Positions 10,155 through 18,818 of a stretch of 64,000 nucleotides of DNA are shown piece by piece (position 1 is the first letter of the stretch; every line of letters begins with the position of its first letter). The DNA lies in the NCBI RefSeq assembly GCF_024749165.1, contig NZ_CP087190.1:248001-312000 (forward strand), read 5' to 3'. This stretch comes from Pseudomonas sp. B21-023 (lineage in GTDB: Bacteria; Pseudomonadota; Gammaproteobacteria; Pseudomonadales; Pseudomonadaceae). Below the pieces are notes generated by a model. It had not been told where the DNA came from and made no database searches. It saw only the letters and a program-made list of their open reading frames with translations. Both the position numbers and the translations under genes were made by a program.

Positions 10155-10232
10155 CCCTGTGGGAGCTGGCTTGCCAGCGATAGCGTCGGTGAGGCTGACG
10201 ACGCTATCGCTGGCAAGCCAGCTCCCACAGGG
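10155..10232. repeat. REP pair forming a perfect 34-bp inverted repeat
   Basis: Two arms of 34 bp (10155-10188 and 10199-10232), exactly complementary by eye, separated by 10 nt. Each carries the local REP core GGGAGCTGGCTTGCCAGCGA. It lies between the end of the RND operon and the oscA promoter and would be a strong transcription barrier as RNA. Confidence 0.85.
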
Positions 10233-10250
10233 TTCAGTGTTCGCGCTAAT

Positions 10251-10317
10251 GGTTATATAAACATTCTTAAACAGTATTTTTAAGAATATCCGCGCCTCAC
10301 TAGTATTGCCCTCAAGC
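10251..10317 (+). promoter_or_regulatory. oscA sulfur-starvation promoter, shared with the 17045 gene
   Basis: AT-rich segment with GGTTAT (10251), GAATAT (10284), GCCTC (10294), CTA (10300), TTGC (10306) and CAAGC (10313). The same blocks, with the same spacing from GAATAT onward and 1 nt difference before it, occur at 16955-17020. The downstream genes oscA-sbp-cysTWA are known sulfate-starvation genes in Pseudomonas and usually depend on CysB, so a CysB-type activation site is inferred; the protein that binds was not shown. Confidence 0.6.
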
Positions 10318-10375
10318 CAGGCGCAAATCCCCTTCAAAACCTCTGCCCGGCTCCCTTACTCACAGGAGAACGAGC

Positions 10376-10558
10376 ATGAGTGCATCTCTGCGCAGCATCG
10401 ACGGTCAGGACGAAGCCACCATTCTGCGTGAAATCCAGAGTGCCCTGCGCGACCTGCGCTTTGGCGCGGTGGAGATCACCGTGCACAACGCCCAGGTGGT
10501 GCAGATCGAACGCAAGGAGAAGTTCCGCCTGCAGCAGCCCGGTAACAAGACCGGCTGA
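10376..10558 (+). CDS. oscA: OscA, small sulfur-starvation protein (DUF2292)
   Basis: 60-aa cytoplasmic protein of the DUF2292 type, with the core [30 protein letters not shown]. In pseudomonads oscA heads the sulfate uptake operon and is linked to oxidative stress and chromate tolerance under sulfur limitation. A good ribosome-binding site (CAGGAG) precedes the ATG. It is 47 nt upstream of sbp and shares its promoter. The molecular function is unknown; the small beta-rich sequence suggests a binding or regulatory role only by inference. Confidence 0.9.
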   Translation: MSASLRSIDGQDEATILREIQSALRDLRFGAVEITVHNAQVVQIERKEKFRLQQPGNKTG

Positions 10559-10605
10559 CACCGCACCCCTTCAAAACTAGAAAAATGCCAATCGGGAGCT
10601 TCACC

Positions 10606-11613
10606 ATGTCCATCCGCCGTTATGCGCTTGCCGCCCTGGCCAGTGCCGTTTTTGCCGGTTCCGCGATCGCCAAGGACTACGAATTGCTGAACGTGTCCTA
10701 TGACCCGACCCGCGAGTTGTACCAGCAGTACAACGCCGAGTTCATCAAGCATTGGCAAGCCGCCAACCCCGGCGACAAGGTGAAGATCCAGCAGTCCCAC
10801 GGCGGTTCGGGCAAGCAGGGCCGCGCGGTCATCGACGGCCTGCGCGCCGACGTGGTGACCCTGGCCCTGGCCGGCGATATCGACGAGATCGCCAAGCTTG
10901 GCAAGACCCTGCCGGAGGACTGGCAGAAGCGCCTGCCGGACGCCAGCACGCCGTACACCTCGACCATCGTGTTCCTGGTACGCAAGGGCAACCCGAAAGG
11001 CATCAAGGACTGGGGCGACCTGATCAAGAAAGACGTCTCGGTGATCACGCCCAATCCAAAGACCTCCGGCGGCGCCCGCTGGAACTTCCTCGCCGCCTGG
11101 GCCTATGGCCTGAAGACCGGCGGCAGCGAAGACAAGGCCAAGGCCTACGTGCAGGAGCTGTTCAAGCACGTGCCGGTGCTCGATACCGGCGCCCGCGGCT
11201 CGACCATCACCTTTGTTAACAACGGGCAGGGCGATGTGCTGCTGGCGTGGGAAAACGAAGCCTTCCTGGCGCTAAAGGAAGACGGTGGCGCCGACAAGTT
11301 CGAGATTGTCGTGCCTTCGCTGTCAATCCTGGCCGAGCCACCGGTGGCGGTGGTCGACAAGAACGCCGAGAAGAAGGGCAACGAGAAGATCGCCGAAGAG
11401 TATCTCAAGCATCTGTACAGCCCGGCTGGCCAGAAGATCGCTGCACAAAACTTCTACCGTCCGCGTGACGCGAAGGTTGCCGCCGAATTCGGCAAGCAGT
11501 TCCCGAAACTGGACCTGGTGACCATCGACAAGGACTTCGGTGGCTGGAAGACTGCGCAGCCGAAGTTCTTCAACGATGGCGGTGTGTTCGACCAGATTTA
11601 TCAGGCACAGTGA
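10606..11613 (+). CDS. sbp: Sulfate/thiosulfate-binding protein
   Basis: Periplasmic binding protein, 335 aa, with a signal peptide cut after AIA (about residue 22) and the family opening [17 protein letters not shown]. The sulfate-contacting region QSHGGSGKQ and the segment [16 protein letters not shown] are typical of Sbp/CysP. It delivers sulfate to the CysTWA importer encoded downstream. The start at 10606 is preferred over the ATG at 10585 because GGGAG lies between the two and because the shorter form begins with a normal signal peptide. A REP block of about 100 bp separates it from cysT. Confidence 0.95.
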   Translation: MSIRRYALAALASAVFAGSAIAKDYELLNVSYDPTRELYQQYNAEFIKHWQAANPGDKVKIQQSHGGSGKQGRAVIDGLRADVVTLALAGDIDEIAKLGKTLPEDWQKRLPDASTPYTSTIVFLVRKGNPKGIKDWGDLIKKDVSVITPNPKTSGGARWNFLAAWAYGLKTGGSEDKAKAYVQELFKHVPVLDTGARGSTITFVNNGQGDVLLAWENEAFLALKEDGGADKFEIVVPSLSILAEPPVAVVDKNAEKKGNEKIAEEYLKHLYSPAGQKIAAQNFYRPRDAKVAAEFGKQFPKLDLVTIDKDFGGWKTAQPKFFNDGGVFDQIYQAQ

Positions 11614-11633
11614 TCGGCAATGAACAAGCGGGG

Positions 11634-11742
11634 CCGCTTCGCGCCCCTTTCGCCGGCAAGCCGGCTCCCACAGGAAGCGGGAATGCACCGCCACTGTGGG
11701 AGCTGGCTTGCCAGCGAAAGGGCTGCGCAGCAGCCCCACAAA
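11634..11742. repeat. REP pair between sbp and cysT
   Basis: Two oppositely oriented REP cores (GCCGGCAAGCCGGCTCCCACAG near 11652 and TGTGGGAGCTGGCTTGCCAG near 11696), flanked by GGGGC / GCCCC. Placed inside an operon behind a binding-protein gene, it may reduce expression of cysTWA relative to sbp (inference). Confidence 0.75.
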
Positions 11743-11812
11743 CAAAACCCTCCAGTAGCCTGCACCGGCCCGGGATGACTCCCGGGCTTCGTGCGTTCAA
11801 CCAGGGACCTTT

Positions 11813-12631
11813 ATGTCACGTCGCATTTCCCCCGTCATACCCGGCTTCGGGCTGACACTGGGCTACACCTTGGTGTACCTCAGCCTGATCGTGCTGATAC
11901 CGCTGGCGGCCATGTTCATCCATGCCTCGCAGCTCACCTGGGAGCAGTTCTGGAACATCGTCAGCGCGCCGCGGGTCATCGCCGCGCTGAAGCTGAGTTT
12001 CGGTACCGCCCTGTTCGCAGCCATCATCAATGGCGTGATCGGCACCCTGCTGGCCTGGGTGCTGGTGCGCTACACCTTCCCCGGGCGCAAGGTCATCGAT
12101 GCGATGATCGACCTGCCGTTCGCCCTGCCCACCGCCGTGGCCGGCATCGCCTTGACCGCCTTGTACGCCCCTGCGGGCTGGGTCGGCCAGTTCGCCACGG
12201 ATCTTGGTTTCAAGATCGCCTACACCCCACTGGGCATTACCCTGGCGCTGACGTTCGTCACCCTGCCGTTCGTGGTACGCACGGTGCAGCCAGTGCTGGC
12301 TGACATCCCGCGTGAGGTGGAAGAGGCCGCTGCCTGCCTGGGCGCGAAACCTTTGCAGGTGTTCCGCCATGTACTGGCCCCGGCGTTGCTGCCTGCCTGG
12401 CTGACCGGCTTCGCCCTGGCCTTCGCCCGTGGCGTTGGCGAGTATGGCTCGGTGATCTTCATCGCCGGCAACATGCCGATGAAGACCGAGATCCTGCCGT
12501 TGCTGATCATGGTCAAGCTCGACCAGTACGACTACACCGGCGCCACTGCCATCGGCGTATTGATGCTGGTGGTTTCCTTCATCCTGCTGCTGCTGATCAA
12601 CTTGCTGCAGCGGCGCATCGAAACCCCTTGA
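11813..12631 (+). CDS. cysT: Sulfate ABC transporter permease CysT
   Basis: Inner-membrane subunit (also called CysU), 272 aa, about six membrane segments. The ATPase-docking EAA loop is [23 protein letters not shown]. The conserved stretch [14 protein letters not shown] near residues 207-220 is typical of CysT/CysW. It forms the sulfate channel with CysW encoded 13 nt downstream. Confidence 0.95.
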   Translation: MSRRISPVIPGFGLTLGYTLVYLSLIVLIPLAAMFIHASQLTWEQFWNIVSAPRVIAALKLSFGTALFAAIINGVIGTLLAWVLVRYTFPGRKVIDAMIDLPFALPTAVAGIALTALYAPAGWVGQFATDLGFKIAYTPLGITLALTFVTLPFVVRTVQPVLADIPREVEEAAACLGAKPLQVFRHVLAPALLPAWLTGFALAFARGVGEYGSVIFIAGNMPMKTEILPLLIMVKLDQYDYTGATAIGVLMLVVSFILLLLINLLQRRIETP

Positions 12632-12644
12632 AGGAGGCCCGCTT

Positions 12645-13517
12645 ATGTCTTCATCAACCCTTGGCGCAACCGCCGCCGCCAACGCCGCCCGGCGTGGCAG
12701 TGCCACTTCGCGCCGCGTGCTGATCTCCCTGGCCTGGATCGTCTTTGCGCTGTTCCTGGCCTTGCCGCTGGTGATCGTTGTGTCTCAGGCCCTGAAAAAC
12801 GGCTTCGGCACCTTCTTCGAGGCGATCTTCGAGGCCGATGCGTTGTCTGCGCTCAAACTGACCCTGCTGGCGGTGGCCATTTCGGTGCCGCTGAACCTGC
12901 TGTTCGGGGTCAGCGCCGCCTGGTGCGTGAGCAAGTACAGCTTCCGTGGCAAAAGTATCCTGGTGACCCTGATCGACCTGCCGTTCTCGGTGTCACCGGT
13001 GATCGCCGGCCTGGTCTACGTGCTGATGTTCGGCGCCCAGGGCCTGTTCGGTCCGTGGCTGCAGGACCACGACATCCAGATCGTCTTCGCCCTGCCGGGC
13101 ATCGTCCTGGCGACCATCTTCGTCACCGTGCCGTTTGTCGCCCGTGAACTGATCCCGCTGATGCAGGAGCAGGGTACCCAGGAAGAGGAGGCCGCGCGCC
13201 TGCTCGGCGCCAACGGCTGGCAGATGTTCTGGCACGTCACGCTACCGAACATCAAGTGGGGCCTGATCTACGGCGTGGTGCTGTGCACCGCCCGGGCCAT
13301 GGGCGAGTTCGGCGCGGTGTCGGTGGTGTCCGGGCATATCCGTGGCGTCACCAACACCTTGCCGCTGCACGTGGAGATCCTCTACAACGAGTACAACCAT
13401 GTCGCGGCCTTCAGCGTGGCCAGCCTGCTGCTGATCCTGGCGCTCTTCATCCTGCTGCTCAAGCAGTGGAGCGAGAACCGTATTAACCGCCTGCGCCACA
13501 GCGCCGCGGAGGAATGA
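12645..13517 (+). CDS. cysW: Sulfate ABC transporter permease CysW
   Basis: Partner permease of CysT, 290 aa. It starts with a short Ala-rich cytoplasmic stretch before the first membrane segment ([20 protein letters not shown]). The EAA loop is [22 protein letters not shown], followed by the CysW-type [16 protein letters not shown] strong Shine-Dalgarno (AAGGAGG) precedes the ATG. The stop is 3 nt before cysA. Confidence 0.95.
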   Translation: MSSSTLGATAAANAARRGSATSRRVLISLAWIVFALFLALPLVIVVSQALKNGFGTFFEAIFEADALSALKLTLLAVAISVPLNLLFGVSAAWCVSKYSFRGKSILVTLIDLPFSVSPVIAGLVYVLMFGAQGLFGPWLQDHDIQIVFALPGIVLATIFVTVPFVARELIPLMQEQGTQEEEAARLLGANGWQMFWHVTLPNIKWGLIYGVVLCTARAMGEFGAVSVVSGHIRGVTNTLPLHVEILYNEYNHVAAFSVASLLLILALFILLLKQWSENRINRLRHSAAEE

Positions 13518-13520
13518 TTC

Positions 13521-14510
13521 ATGTCGATCGAAGTTCGTAACGTCAGCAAGCGCTTCAACAGCTTCCAGGCCCTGGACAACATCAACCTGGACATCCACAG
13601 CGGCGAGCTGGTTGCCCTGCTTGGCCCGTCGGGCTGCGGCAAGACCACTCTGCTGCGCATTATCGCCGGCCTGGAAACCCCGGATGACGGCAGCATCGTG
13701 TTCCATGGTGAAGACGTGTCCGGGCACGACGTGCGTGATCGCAACGTCGGCTTCGTGTTCCAGCACTACGCGCTGTTCCGCCATATGAGCGTGTTTGACA
13801 ACGTCGCCTTCGGGCTGCGCATGAAACCCAAGGGCGAGCGCCCGAGCGAGAGCAAGATCGCCGAGAAGGTCCACGAGCTGCTGAACATGGTGCAGCTCGA
13901 CTGGTTGTCAGATCGCTACCCCGAGCAGTTGTCCGGTGGCCAGCGCCAGCGTATCGCCCTGGCTCGTGCCCTGGCGGTGGAGCCCAAGGTGCTGTTGCTC
14001 GACGAGCCGTTCGGGGCGCTGGATGCCAAGGTGCGCAAGGAGCTGCGCCGCTGGCTGGCGCGGCTGCACGAGGACATCAACCTGACCTCGGTATTCGTTA
14101 CCCACGACCAGGAAGAGGCCATGGAAGTCGCCGACCGCATCGTGGTGATGAACAAGGGCGTGATCGAGCAGATCGGTTCGCCCGGCGAGGTGTACGAAAA
14201 GCCGGCCAACGACTTTGTCTACCACTTCCTTGGTGACTCCAACCGCCTGGCGCTCAGCGAAGGCCACCATGTGCTGTTCCGCCCGCACGAGGTGTCGCTG
14301 TCGCGCCATGAGACCGAAGGCCACCATGCCGCCGAGGTCCGCGATATCCGCCCGTTGGGCGCGACCACCCGGGTCACCTTGAAGGTGGAAGGGCAAAGCG
14401 AGCTGATCGAGGCCGAGGTGGTCAAGGATCACGACAGCCTGACCGGGTTGGCGCGCGGGGAGACGTTGTTCTTCCGGCCAAAGGTGTGGCAGAAGGTGGC
14501 GGATATCTGA
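13521..14510 (+). CDS. cysA: Sulfate ABC transporter ATPase CysA
   Basis: ATPase of the sulfate/thiosulfate importer, 329 aa. Walker [10 protein letters not shown], signature LSGGQRQR, Walker [14 protein letters not shown]-loop VTHDQEE. The C-terminal TOBE-like segment (after about residue 235) is shorter than in MalK, as usual for CysA. It is the last gene of the oscA-sbp-cysTWA operon and a rho-independent terminator follows. Confidence 0.96.
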   Translation: MSIEVRNVSKRFNSFQALDNINLDIHSGELVALLGPSGCGKTTLLRIIAGLETPDDGSIVFHGEDVSGHDVRDRNVGFVFQHYALFRHMSVFDNVAFGLRMKPKGERPSESKIAEKVHELLNMVQLDWLSDRYPEQLSGGQRQRIALARALAVEPKVLLLDEPFGALDAKVRKELRRWLARLHEDINLTSVFVTHDQEEAMEVADRIVVMNKGVIEQIGSPGEVYEKPANDFVYHFLGDSNRLALSEGHHVLFRPHEVSLSRHETEGHHAAEVRDIRPLGATTRVTLKVEGQSELIEAEVVKDHDSLTGLARGETLFFRPKVWQKVADI

Positions 14511-14528
14511 GCTGCAGGCATGAAAGGA

Positions 14529-14557
14529 AAAGCCCGGGCATGGTCCCGGGTTTTTTT
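14529..14557 (+). terminator. Terminator of the cys operon
   Basis: CCCGGG-CATGGT-CCCGGG hairpin at 14533-14550, preceded by an A-run and followed by seven T, 23 nt after the cysA stop. Confidence 0.8.
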
Positions 14558-14576
14558 ATGTGCTGGCGGATAGTCG

Positions 14577-14690
14577 GGGCTGCGCTGCAGCCCATCGCCG
14601 GCAAGCCGGCTCCCACAGTACAGGGTCTGCTGCAATGACCTGTGGGAGCTGGCTTGCCAGCGATCGAGGGCAAAGCCCTCGCAGCGGATT
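14577..14690. repeat. REP pair downstream of cysA
   Basis: REP cores in opposite orientation (GCCGGCAAGCCGGCTCCCAC near 14599 and TGTGGGAGCTGGCTTGCCAG near 14640) with GC-rich flanks (GCTGCGCTGCAGC; AGGGCAAAGCCCT). This takes up the first part of the 391-bp gap before tonB. Confidence 0.75.
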
Positions 14691-14779
14691 GATGCCTTGA
14701 GCGAATATTTTGCATGCTGATAAGGCATCGTTCGCAAGCTGTTCTGCGGCAGGCCGCGAAAGACGCGGGTTGTGGACAG

Positions 14780-14901
14780 ACCATCGAAATAATTATTCCA
14801 TTTAGGTCTAATTTTACGTTTAAACATTTCTTTATGAGCTAAGCCCCTAGGCCCGATGATTCAGCCACACACCTGAATCAACACCCCAGGAGTTTCTAGC
14901 A
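14780..14901 (+). promoter_or_regulatory. AT-rich upstream region of tonB-exbB-exbD
   Basis: The gap sequence becomes AT-rich here. It contains the palindrome AATAATTATT (14788-14797) and a dyad GATTCAG / CTGAATC (14858-14879) just before the ribosome-binding site AGGAG. No convincing Fur box was found. The promoter is assigned by position and base composition only. Confidence 0.35.
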
Positions 14902-15696
14902 ATGGGTAATGTCCAGACGGCCGTCAGGGCCTTTGAGCAGCCATGGCACCCGGCATCGGGCGACCTGGTCGAGCTCGGACGCACGCTACGCCTGCCGCTT
15001 GGTCAGTTACGCCTGCAACGCACGCCGCTGAGCGGCCTCAAACGACGCGACAAGCTGGCGTTGGTGCTGCTGGTGCTGGCCCTGCACGGTGCCGTCGCCT
15101 ACTGGATCAACCAGGCACCGACCCCGGCGTTGCCCATCGTGCCGCCGCAGATTCCGCCCATGACCATCGAGTTCGCCGCGCCCGCGCCGCCGGTCGTCGA
15201 GCCGCCGCCGCCAGCCCCGGCAGCGCCTGTGGTCGAACCGCCACCGCCGGTGCTCGACGAGTTGGCTGCCAAGCCAAAGCCCAAGCCGAAAGTCGTGCCC
15301 AAGCCTGTGGCCAAGCCACAGCCAAAACCGCAGCCGAAACCGGTCGAAGCGCCGCCACCCACGCCGACGCCCGTGGCCGCGCCGGCTCCGTCTGCGCCAC
15401 CCGCCCCGGCCCCGGTGACGCCAGCCTCGGCCAACGCCGCGTACCTCAAGAACCCGGCGCCGGAATATCCGCAGATGGCCCAGCGCCGTGGCTGGGAGGG
15501 CACCGTGCTGCTGCGCGTCGAGGTGCTGCCCAGTGGCAAGCCAGGGCAGATCCAGATCCAGAAAAGCAGTGGTCGCGACGCCCTGGACGCCGCCGCGCTG
15601 GCGGCGGTGAAACGCTGGAGCTTCGTCCCGGCCAAGCAGGGCGAGGTGGCCCAGGTGGGTTGGGTCAGCGTACCGATCGATTTCAAGCTTCGTTAA
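14902..15696 (+). CDS. tonB: TonB energy-transducing protein
   Basis: 264 aa. It has an N-terminal cytoplasmic extension of about 50 residues, one membrane anchor (about 51-69, with His62 in the position of the TonB SxxxH face), a long Pro/Lys-rich periplasmic spacer (about 75-175) and a C-terminal TonB domain ending in a Val-Pro-Ile-Asp strand. It carries proton-motive energy from ExbB-ExbD to outer-membrane receptors. The order tonB-exbB-exbD and the long N-terminal extension match the second TonB system of P. aeruginosa (tonB2-exbB1-exbD1) rather than exbB-exbD-tonB. Confidence 0.93.
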   Translation: MGNVQTAVRAFEQPWHPASGDLVELGRTLRLPLGQLRLQRTPLSGLKRRDKLALVLLVLALHGAVAYWINQAPTPALPIVPPQIPPMTIEFAAPAPPVVEPPPPAPAAPVVEPPPPVLDELAAKPKPKPKVVPKPVAKPQPKPQPKPVEAPPPTPTPVAAPAPSAPPAPAPVTPASANAAYLKNPAPEYPQMAQRRGWEGTVLLRVEVLPSGKPGQIQIQKSSGRDALDAAALAAVKRWSFVPAKQGEVAQVGWVSVPIDFKLR

Positions 15697-15726
15697 CTTG
15701 CGAGCGCACACAGGAAGGACTTCATC

Positions 15727-16449
15727 ATGAGCTTGTTGGCATCCCCCCTCGAATCCGTTGAAGGCGCGGTCATCTGGCTGCTGGTCGGCTTCTCCGTCGC
15801 CACCTGGGCGCTGGCCCTGGTCAAGGTCGTGCAGTTCGTGCGCCTGAAGAACCAGGACAAGCGCTTCCACCAGCAGTTCTGGGCCGCGTCCAGCCTCGAC
15901 TCCGCCGCCGAGCCGGCCCACGATCTGCCAGGCCCGGCTGCCCGTGTCGCCCAGGCGGGCTTTGCGGCGATCGCGGTTGGCGAGCCTGGTCACGCTAACG
16001 ATTTGAGCCAGGCCATCAACCACCAGGACCGCCTGGAGCGAGCCCTGCGCCAGCAGATCGTCCGTGAGCGTCGTTCGCTGGAAACCGGCCTGGCGGTGGT
16101 GGCCAGTATCGGCAGCACTTCGCCCTTCATCGGCCTGTTCGGCACGGTGTGGGGCATCATGGAGGCGCTCAAGGGCATCAGCGCGGCGGGTTCGGCGAGC
16201 CTGGAGACCGTGGCCGGGCCCATCGGCGCGGCGTTGGTGGCCACCGGCGTGGGTATCGCCGTCGCGGTGCCGGCGGTGCTGGTCTACAACTACTTCCTCC
16301 GTCGCCTCAAGCTGACCGCCGCCGACCTCGACGACTTCGCCCACGACTTCTACAGCCTGGCGCAGAAGAGTGCGTTCCGCGTACTGGTGCACCCGGCGGT
16401 ACAGCGCCAGCACACCGGCTTCACCCAACCTGTGAAGGAGGCGTCCTGA
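15727..16449 (+). CDS. exbB: ExbB proton-channel protein
   Basis: 240-aa MotA/TolQ/ExbB-family protein. Membrane segments lie at about residues 15-35 (AVIWLLVGFSVATWALALV), 120-145 (LAVVASIGSTSPFIGLFGTVWGIM) and 165-190 (GPIGAALVATGVGIAVAVPAVL). The glycine-rich GLFGTVWGIM is the family hallmark. It forms the stator with ExbD that powers TonB. It is 30 nt behind tonB with its own AAGGA, and 1 nt ahead of exbD. Confidence 0.95.
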   Translation: MSLLASPLESVEGAVIWLLVGFSVATWALALVKVVQFVRLKNQDKRFHQQFWAASSLDSAAEPAHDLPGPAARVAQAGFAAIAVGEPGHANDLSQAINHQDRLERALRQQIVRERRSLETGLAVVASIGSTSPFIGLFGTVWGIMEALKGISAAGSASLETVAGPIGAALVATGVGIAVAVPAVLVYNYFLRRLKLTAADLDDFAHDFYSLAQKSAFRVLVHPAVQRQHTGFTQPVKEAS

Positions 16450-16450
16450 C

Positions 16451-16852
16451 ATGGCCTTCTCGACCCAGGACAGCGATGAAGTGTTGAGTGAAATCAACGT
16501 CACGCCGTTGGTGGACGTCATGCTGGTGCTGTTGGTGGTGTTCATCGTCACCGCGCCGTTGCTGACCAACGCCATCCCTATCAACCTGCCCAAGACCGAG
16601 GCCGTGGCCCCGGTGGAGCAGAAGGACCCGCTGGTAGTGAGCATCGACGGCAGCGGCAAGCTGTTCATCAACAAGGACGAGATCCAGCCCGACCTGCTGG
16701 AGACCAACCTCAAGGCTGCCAAGGACAAGGACGCCGAGCTGCGTGTGCAGCTGCAGGCCGACGATGGTGTGAACTACGGCGAGGTCGCCCGCGCAATGGC
16801 GGCGATCGAGCGTGCCGGGATCAGCAAGCTGGCGGTGATCACCGCGCGCTGA
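16451..16852 (+). CDS. exbD: ExbD stator protein
   Basis: 133 aa, one N-terminal membrane helix (about 19-38) containing the essential acidic residue in VDVMLVLLVVFIVTAP, then a periplasmic domain. The opening SEINVTPLVDVMLVLLV is the standard ExbD/TolR pattern. It works with ExbB and TonB encoded just upstream, and a clear terminator follows. Confidence 0.95.
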   Translation: MAFSTQDSDEVLSEINVTPLVDVMLVLLVVFIVTAPLLTNAIPINLPKTEAVAPVEQKDPLVVSIDGSGKLFINKDEIQPDLLETNLKAAKDKDAELRVQLQADDGVNYGEVARAMAAIERAGISKLAVITAR

Positions 16853-16883
16853 CCGGCGATACCTTCTTCAGGCAAGTGCTTAG

Positions 16884-16919
16884 GGGCCATTTTCCTTGGC
16901 AGGGGATGGCCCTTTTTTT
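16884..16919 (+). terminator. Terminator of tonB-exbB-exbD
   Basis: GGGCCAT (16884-16890) pairs with ATGGCCC (16906-16912), followed by seven T. Confidence 0.85.
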
Positions 16920-16954
16920 ATTCGCGAAGCCAGCCTCTTCCATATGGATATTTT

Positions 16955-17020
16955 GGTTATTAATAAATAGCTTCTTATTCCTTTACGAATATAACCGCCT
17001 CCCTATACTTGCACCCAAGC
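16955..17020 (+). promoter_or_regulatory. Promoter of the 17045 hydrolase gene, oscA-like
   Basis: Blocks GGTTAT (16955), GAATAT (16987), GCCTC (16997), CTA (17003), TTGC (17009) and CAAGC (17016) match the oscA upstream region at 10251-10317; the spacing from GAATAT on is identical. A -10-like TATACT overlaps CTA. A common activator is inferred, most simply CysB. Confidence 0.6.
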
Positions 17021-17044
17021 ACGCAAACTTCCGGAGGCGTCCCC

Positions 17045-17626
17045 ATGCGCAATGAGTCGATTCGTTACCTGATTGTGCCGGGCTGGCAAGGATCGCCAGA
17101 CAACCATTGGCAAAGTCACTGGCAGCGCAGCCTGCCCAATAGTGCCCGGGTCGAGCAGAGCGACTGGCTCACGCCACAACGGCGCGATTGGGTACAGGCG
17201 CTGGAGCAAGCGATTGCCGCCGAGCGCTCGCCGGTGATTCTCATCGCCCACAGCCTCGGCTGCATCACGGTCGCGCATTGGGCCGCCCAGGCCAGCCCTG
17301 ATCTGCAGCAAAGGGTGCGCGGCGCGCTGCTGGTGGCACCGGCGGATGTCGAGCGGCCGAATTGCGCGCCGGCCCTGCGCAATTTCGCGCCGATTCCCCT
17401 GCAGGCCCTGCCGTTTCCCAGCCAAGTGGTCAGCTCCGACAACGACCCGGCGGTGAGCGTGCCGCGCGCGTTGTACCTGGCGCAGGCCTGGGGCGCCGAA
17501 GCCGGGCTGTTGGCCAACGCCGGGCATATCAACGTCAAGTCCGGGCACCTGCGGTGGGAGCAAGGCTTTGCCTATCTCTACCGGCTGCAGGCCCGTGTCG
17601 ACCAGCGCGCCCTGCGCAGCGCCTGA
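17045..17626 (+). CDS. RBBP9/YdeN-type serine hydrolase
   Basis: 193-aa alpha/beta hydrolase of the RBBP9/YdeN family, beginning YLIVPGWQGSPDNHWQ with the nucleophile in AHSLGC (Ser about residue 77). The acid is probably the Asp in SSDNDP and the His lies in NAGHINVKSGH. Members act on small esters or amides; the substrate is unknown. GGAGG lies 7 nt before the ATG at 17045. Because it shares the oscA-type promoter it is probably made under sulfur limitation (inference). The sigma-54-activator-like gene begins 63 nt downstream and may be co-transcribed. Confidence 0.85.
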   Translation: MRNESIRYLIVPGWQGSPDNHWQSHWQRSLPNSARVEQSDWLTPQRRDWVQALEQAIAAERSPVILIAHSLGCITVAHWAAQASPDLQQRVRGALLVAPADVERPNCAPALRNFAPIPLQALPFPSQVVSSDNDPAVSVPRALYLAQAWGAEAGLLANAGHINVKSGHLRWEQGFAYLYRLQARVDQRALRSA

Positions 17627-17689
17627 TCCACAGGTTTCATCGACTGAGCTGAATCCCTCGACCGCTTGCGGCCGGGGCGGGAGTATTCC

Positions 17690-18637
17690 ATGACATTTCA
17701 CACACCATTCGGTCAGCCGCTGCTGACCTTCCCCGAACTGGACAAGAGCCCACTGAGCATCCGCGCCAAGGCGCTGGTGTTCGTCGATCCGCGCTCCCAG
17801 GCGCTGCGCCAGGCCCTGGAGCGGCTGGCTCCACAACCGTTGCCGGTGCTGATCCGCGGCGAGACCGGCACCGGCAAGGAGCTGCTGGCCCGGCAGATTC
17901 ATCGCGCCAGTGATCGAGGCGGGCTGTTCGTATCGGTCAACTGCGCGGCCATCAGCCCGACCTATGCCGATGCCGAGCTGTTCGGCTACAGCGCCGGTAG
18001 CCAGGGCGGTACTGCCAGCAGTCGCGCCGGATGGTTCGGTTCGGCCAATGGCGGCACGTTGTATCTGGACGAGATCGCCGACCTGCCCCTGGCGATCCAG
18101 GGCAAGCTGTTGGCCGCCCTGGAGAATCGCGAGGTGATCCGGGTCGGCGCCACGCAACCGCAGGCGGTCGATGTGCGGCTGGTGGCCGCGTCCAGCATCG
18201 ACCTGGCGCTGGCAGTGCGCGCGGGGCGTTTCAACGAGCGGCTCTACCATTACCTGCACGAAGGTGAGCTGGAGTTGCCGGCGCTGCGTGATCGGGTCGG
18301 CGATATCCTGCCGTTGGCCGAGTACTTCGTGGGGATCTACAGCGTGCGCCTGGATCGGCCGGTTCCCCTCATCAGCGAGGCCGCCCAGCAGGCGCTCGAA
18401 GCGCATGCTTGGCCGGGCAATACCCGCGAGCTGGAGAACGTCATTCACTTCGCCCTGCTGGTCAGCGATGGCGAGGAAATCCTCCCCGCGCATCTCGACC
18501 TGCCCGATACCGCTCCCCTCGCCAGCCTGGCCCGCCAGCTCATGCAGCTAGGCGGCAGTCGAGAGGCGGATACCTTGGCCGAACTGCGCGATCTGCTCGG
18601 CGCGGCGCTGGCACGACTGGGGAAAAGCTCGCCGTAG
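17690..18637 (+). CDS. Sigma-54-activator-like AAA+ protein lacking GAFTGA and HTH
   Basis: 315 aa, built like the AAA+ core of NtrC-type activators such as the sulfur regulator SfnR: Walker A GETGTGKE (57-64), Walker B GGTLYLDE (121-128), and the sensor/lid region HAWPGNTRELENVIHFALLV. There is no N-terminal receiver. Two features needed for sigma-54 activation are missing. The L1 loop that should read GAFTGA reads GSQGGT (103-108), and the protein stops soon after the lid with no Fis-type helix-turn-helix. No HTH is visible in the other frames just downstream, so this does not look like a simple frameshift. It may be a regulator of a related ATPase or a diverged activator. The start at 17690 is the first ATG with normal family alignment; an earlier in-frame ATG lies at 17666. 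Confidence 0.75.
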   Translation: MTFHTPFGQPLLTFPELDKSPLSIRAKALVFVDPRSQALRQALERLAPQPLPVLIRGETGTGKELLARQIHRASDRGGLFVSVNCAAISPTYADAELFGYSAGSQGGTASSRAGWFGSANGGTLYLDEIADLPLAIQGKLLAALENREVIRVGATQPQAVDVRLVAASSIDLALAVRAGRFNERLYHYLHEGELELPALRDRVGDILPLAEYFVGIYSVRLDRPVPLISEAAQQALEAHAWPGNTRELENVIHFALLVSDGEEILPAHLDLPDTAPLASLARQLMQLGGSREADTLAELRDLLGAALARLGKSSP

Positions 18638-18818
18638 AGCAGTGTGCCGCCGTTCATAAGCAAAGGGCGTGATGGCCATTTGTTTTTGGCATAAGCAGCT
18701 AATCAAAAGATATTGTTCCGGAATAAAAAATCTCGGTATTGTCCACTGCACGCCCACCCGAACGGATGGGCACCCGACTCGCCATCTGCGATGGCCCAGC
18801 TTTAGAACAAGGATCACC

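Noticed and set aside
6510..10337. Very long minus-strand open frame opposite the RND pump gene
   Set aside because: It is the expected antisense shadow of a GC-rich gene: low-complexity His/Gln/Arg-rich translation, no family motifs, and it lies under a clear RND permease on the plus strand.
14780..14810. Fur box before tonB
   Set aside because: The AT-rich palindrome AATAATTATT does not match the 19-bp Fur consensus at enough positions.
18690..18745. Sigma-54 promoter before the metQ-like gene
   Set aside because: TGGCAT is present but no GC follows at the required GG-N10-GC spacing.
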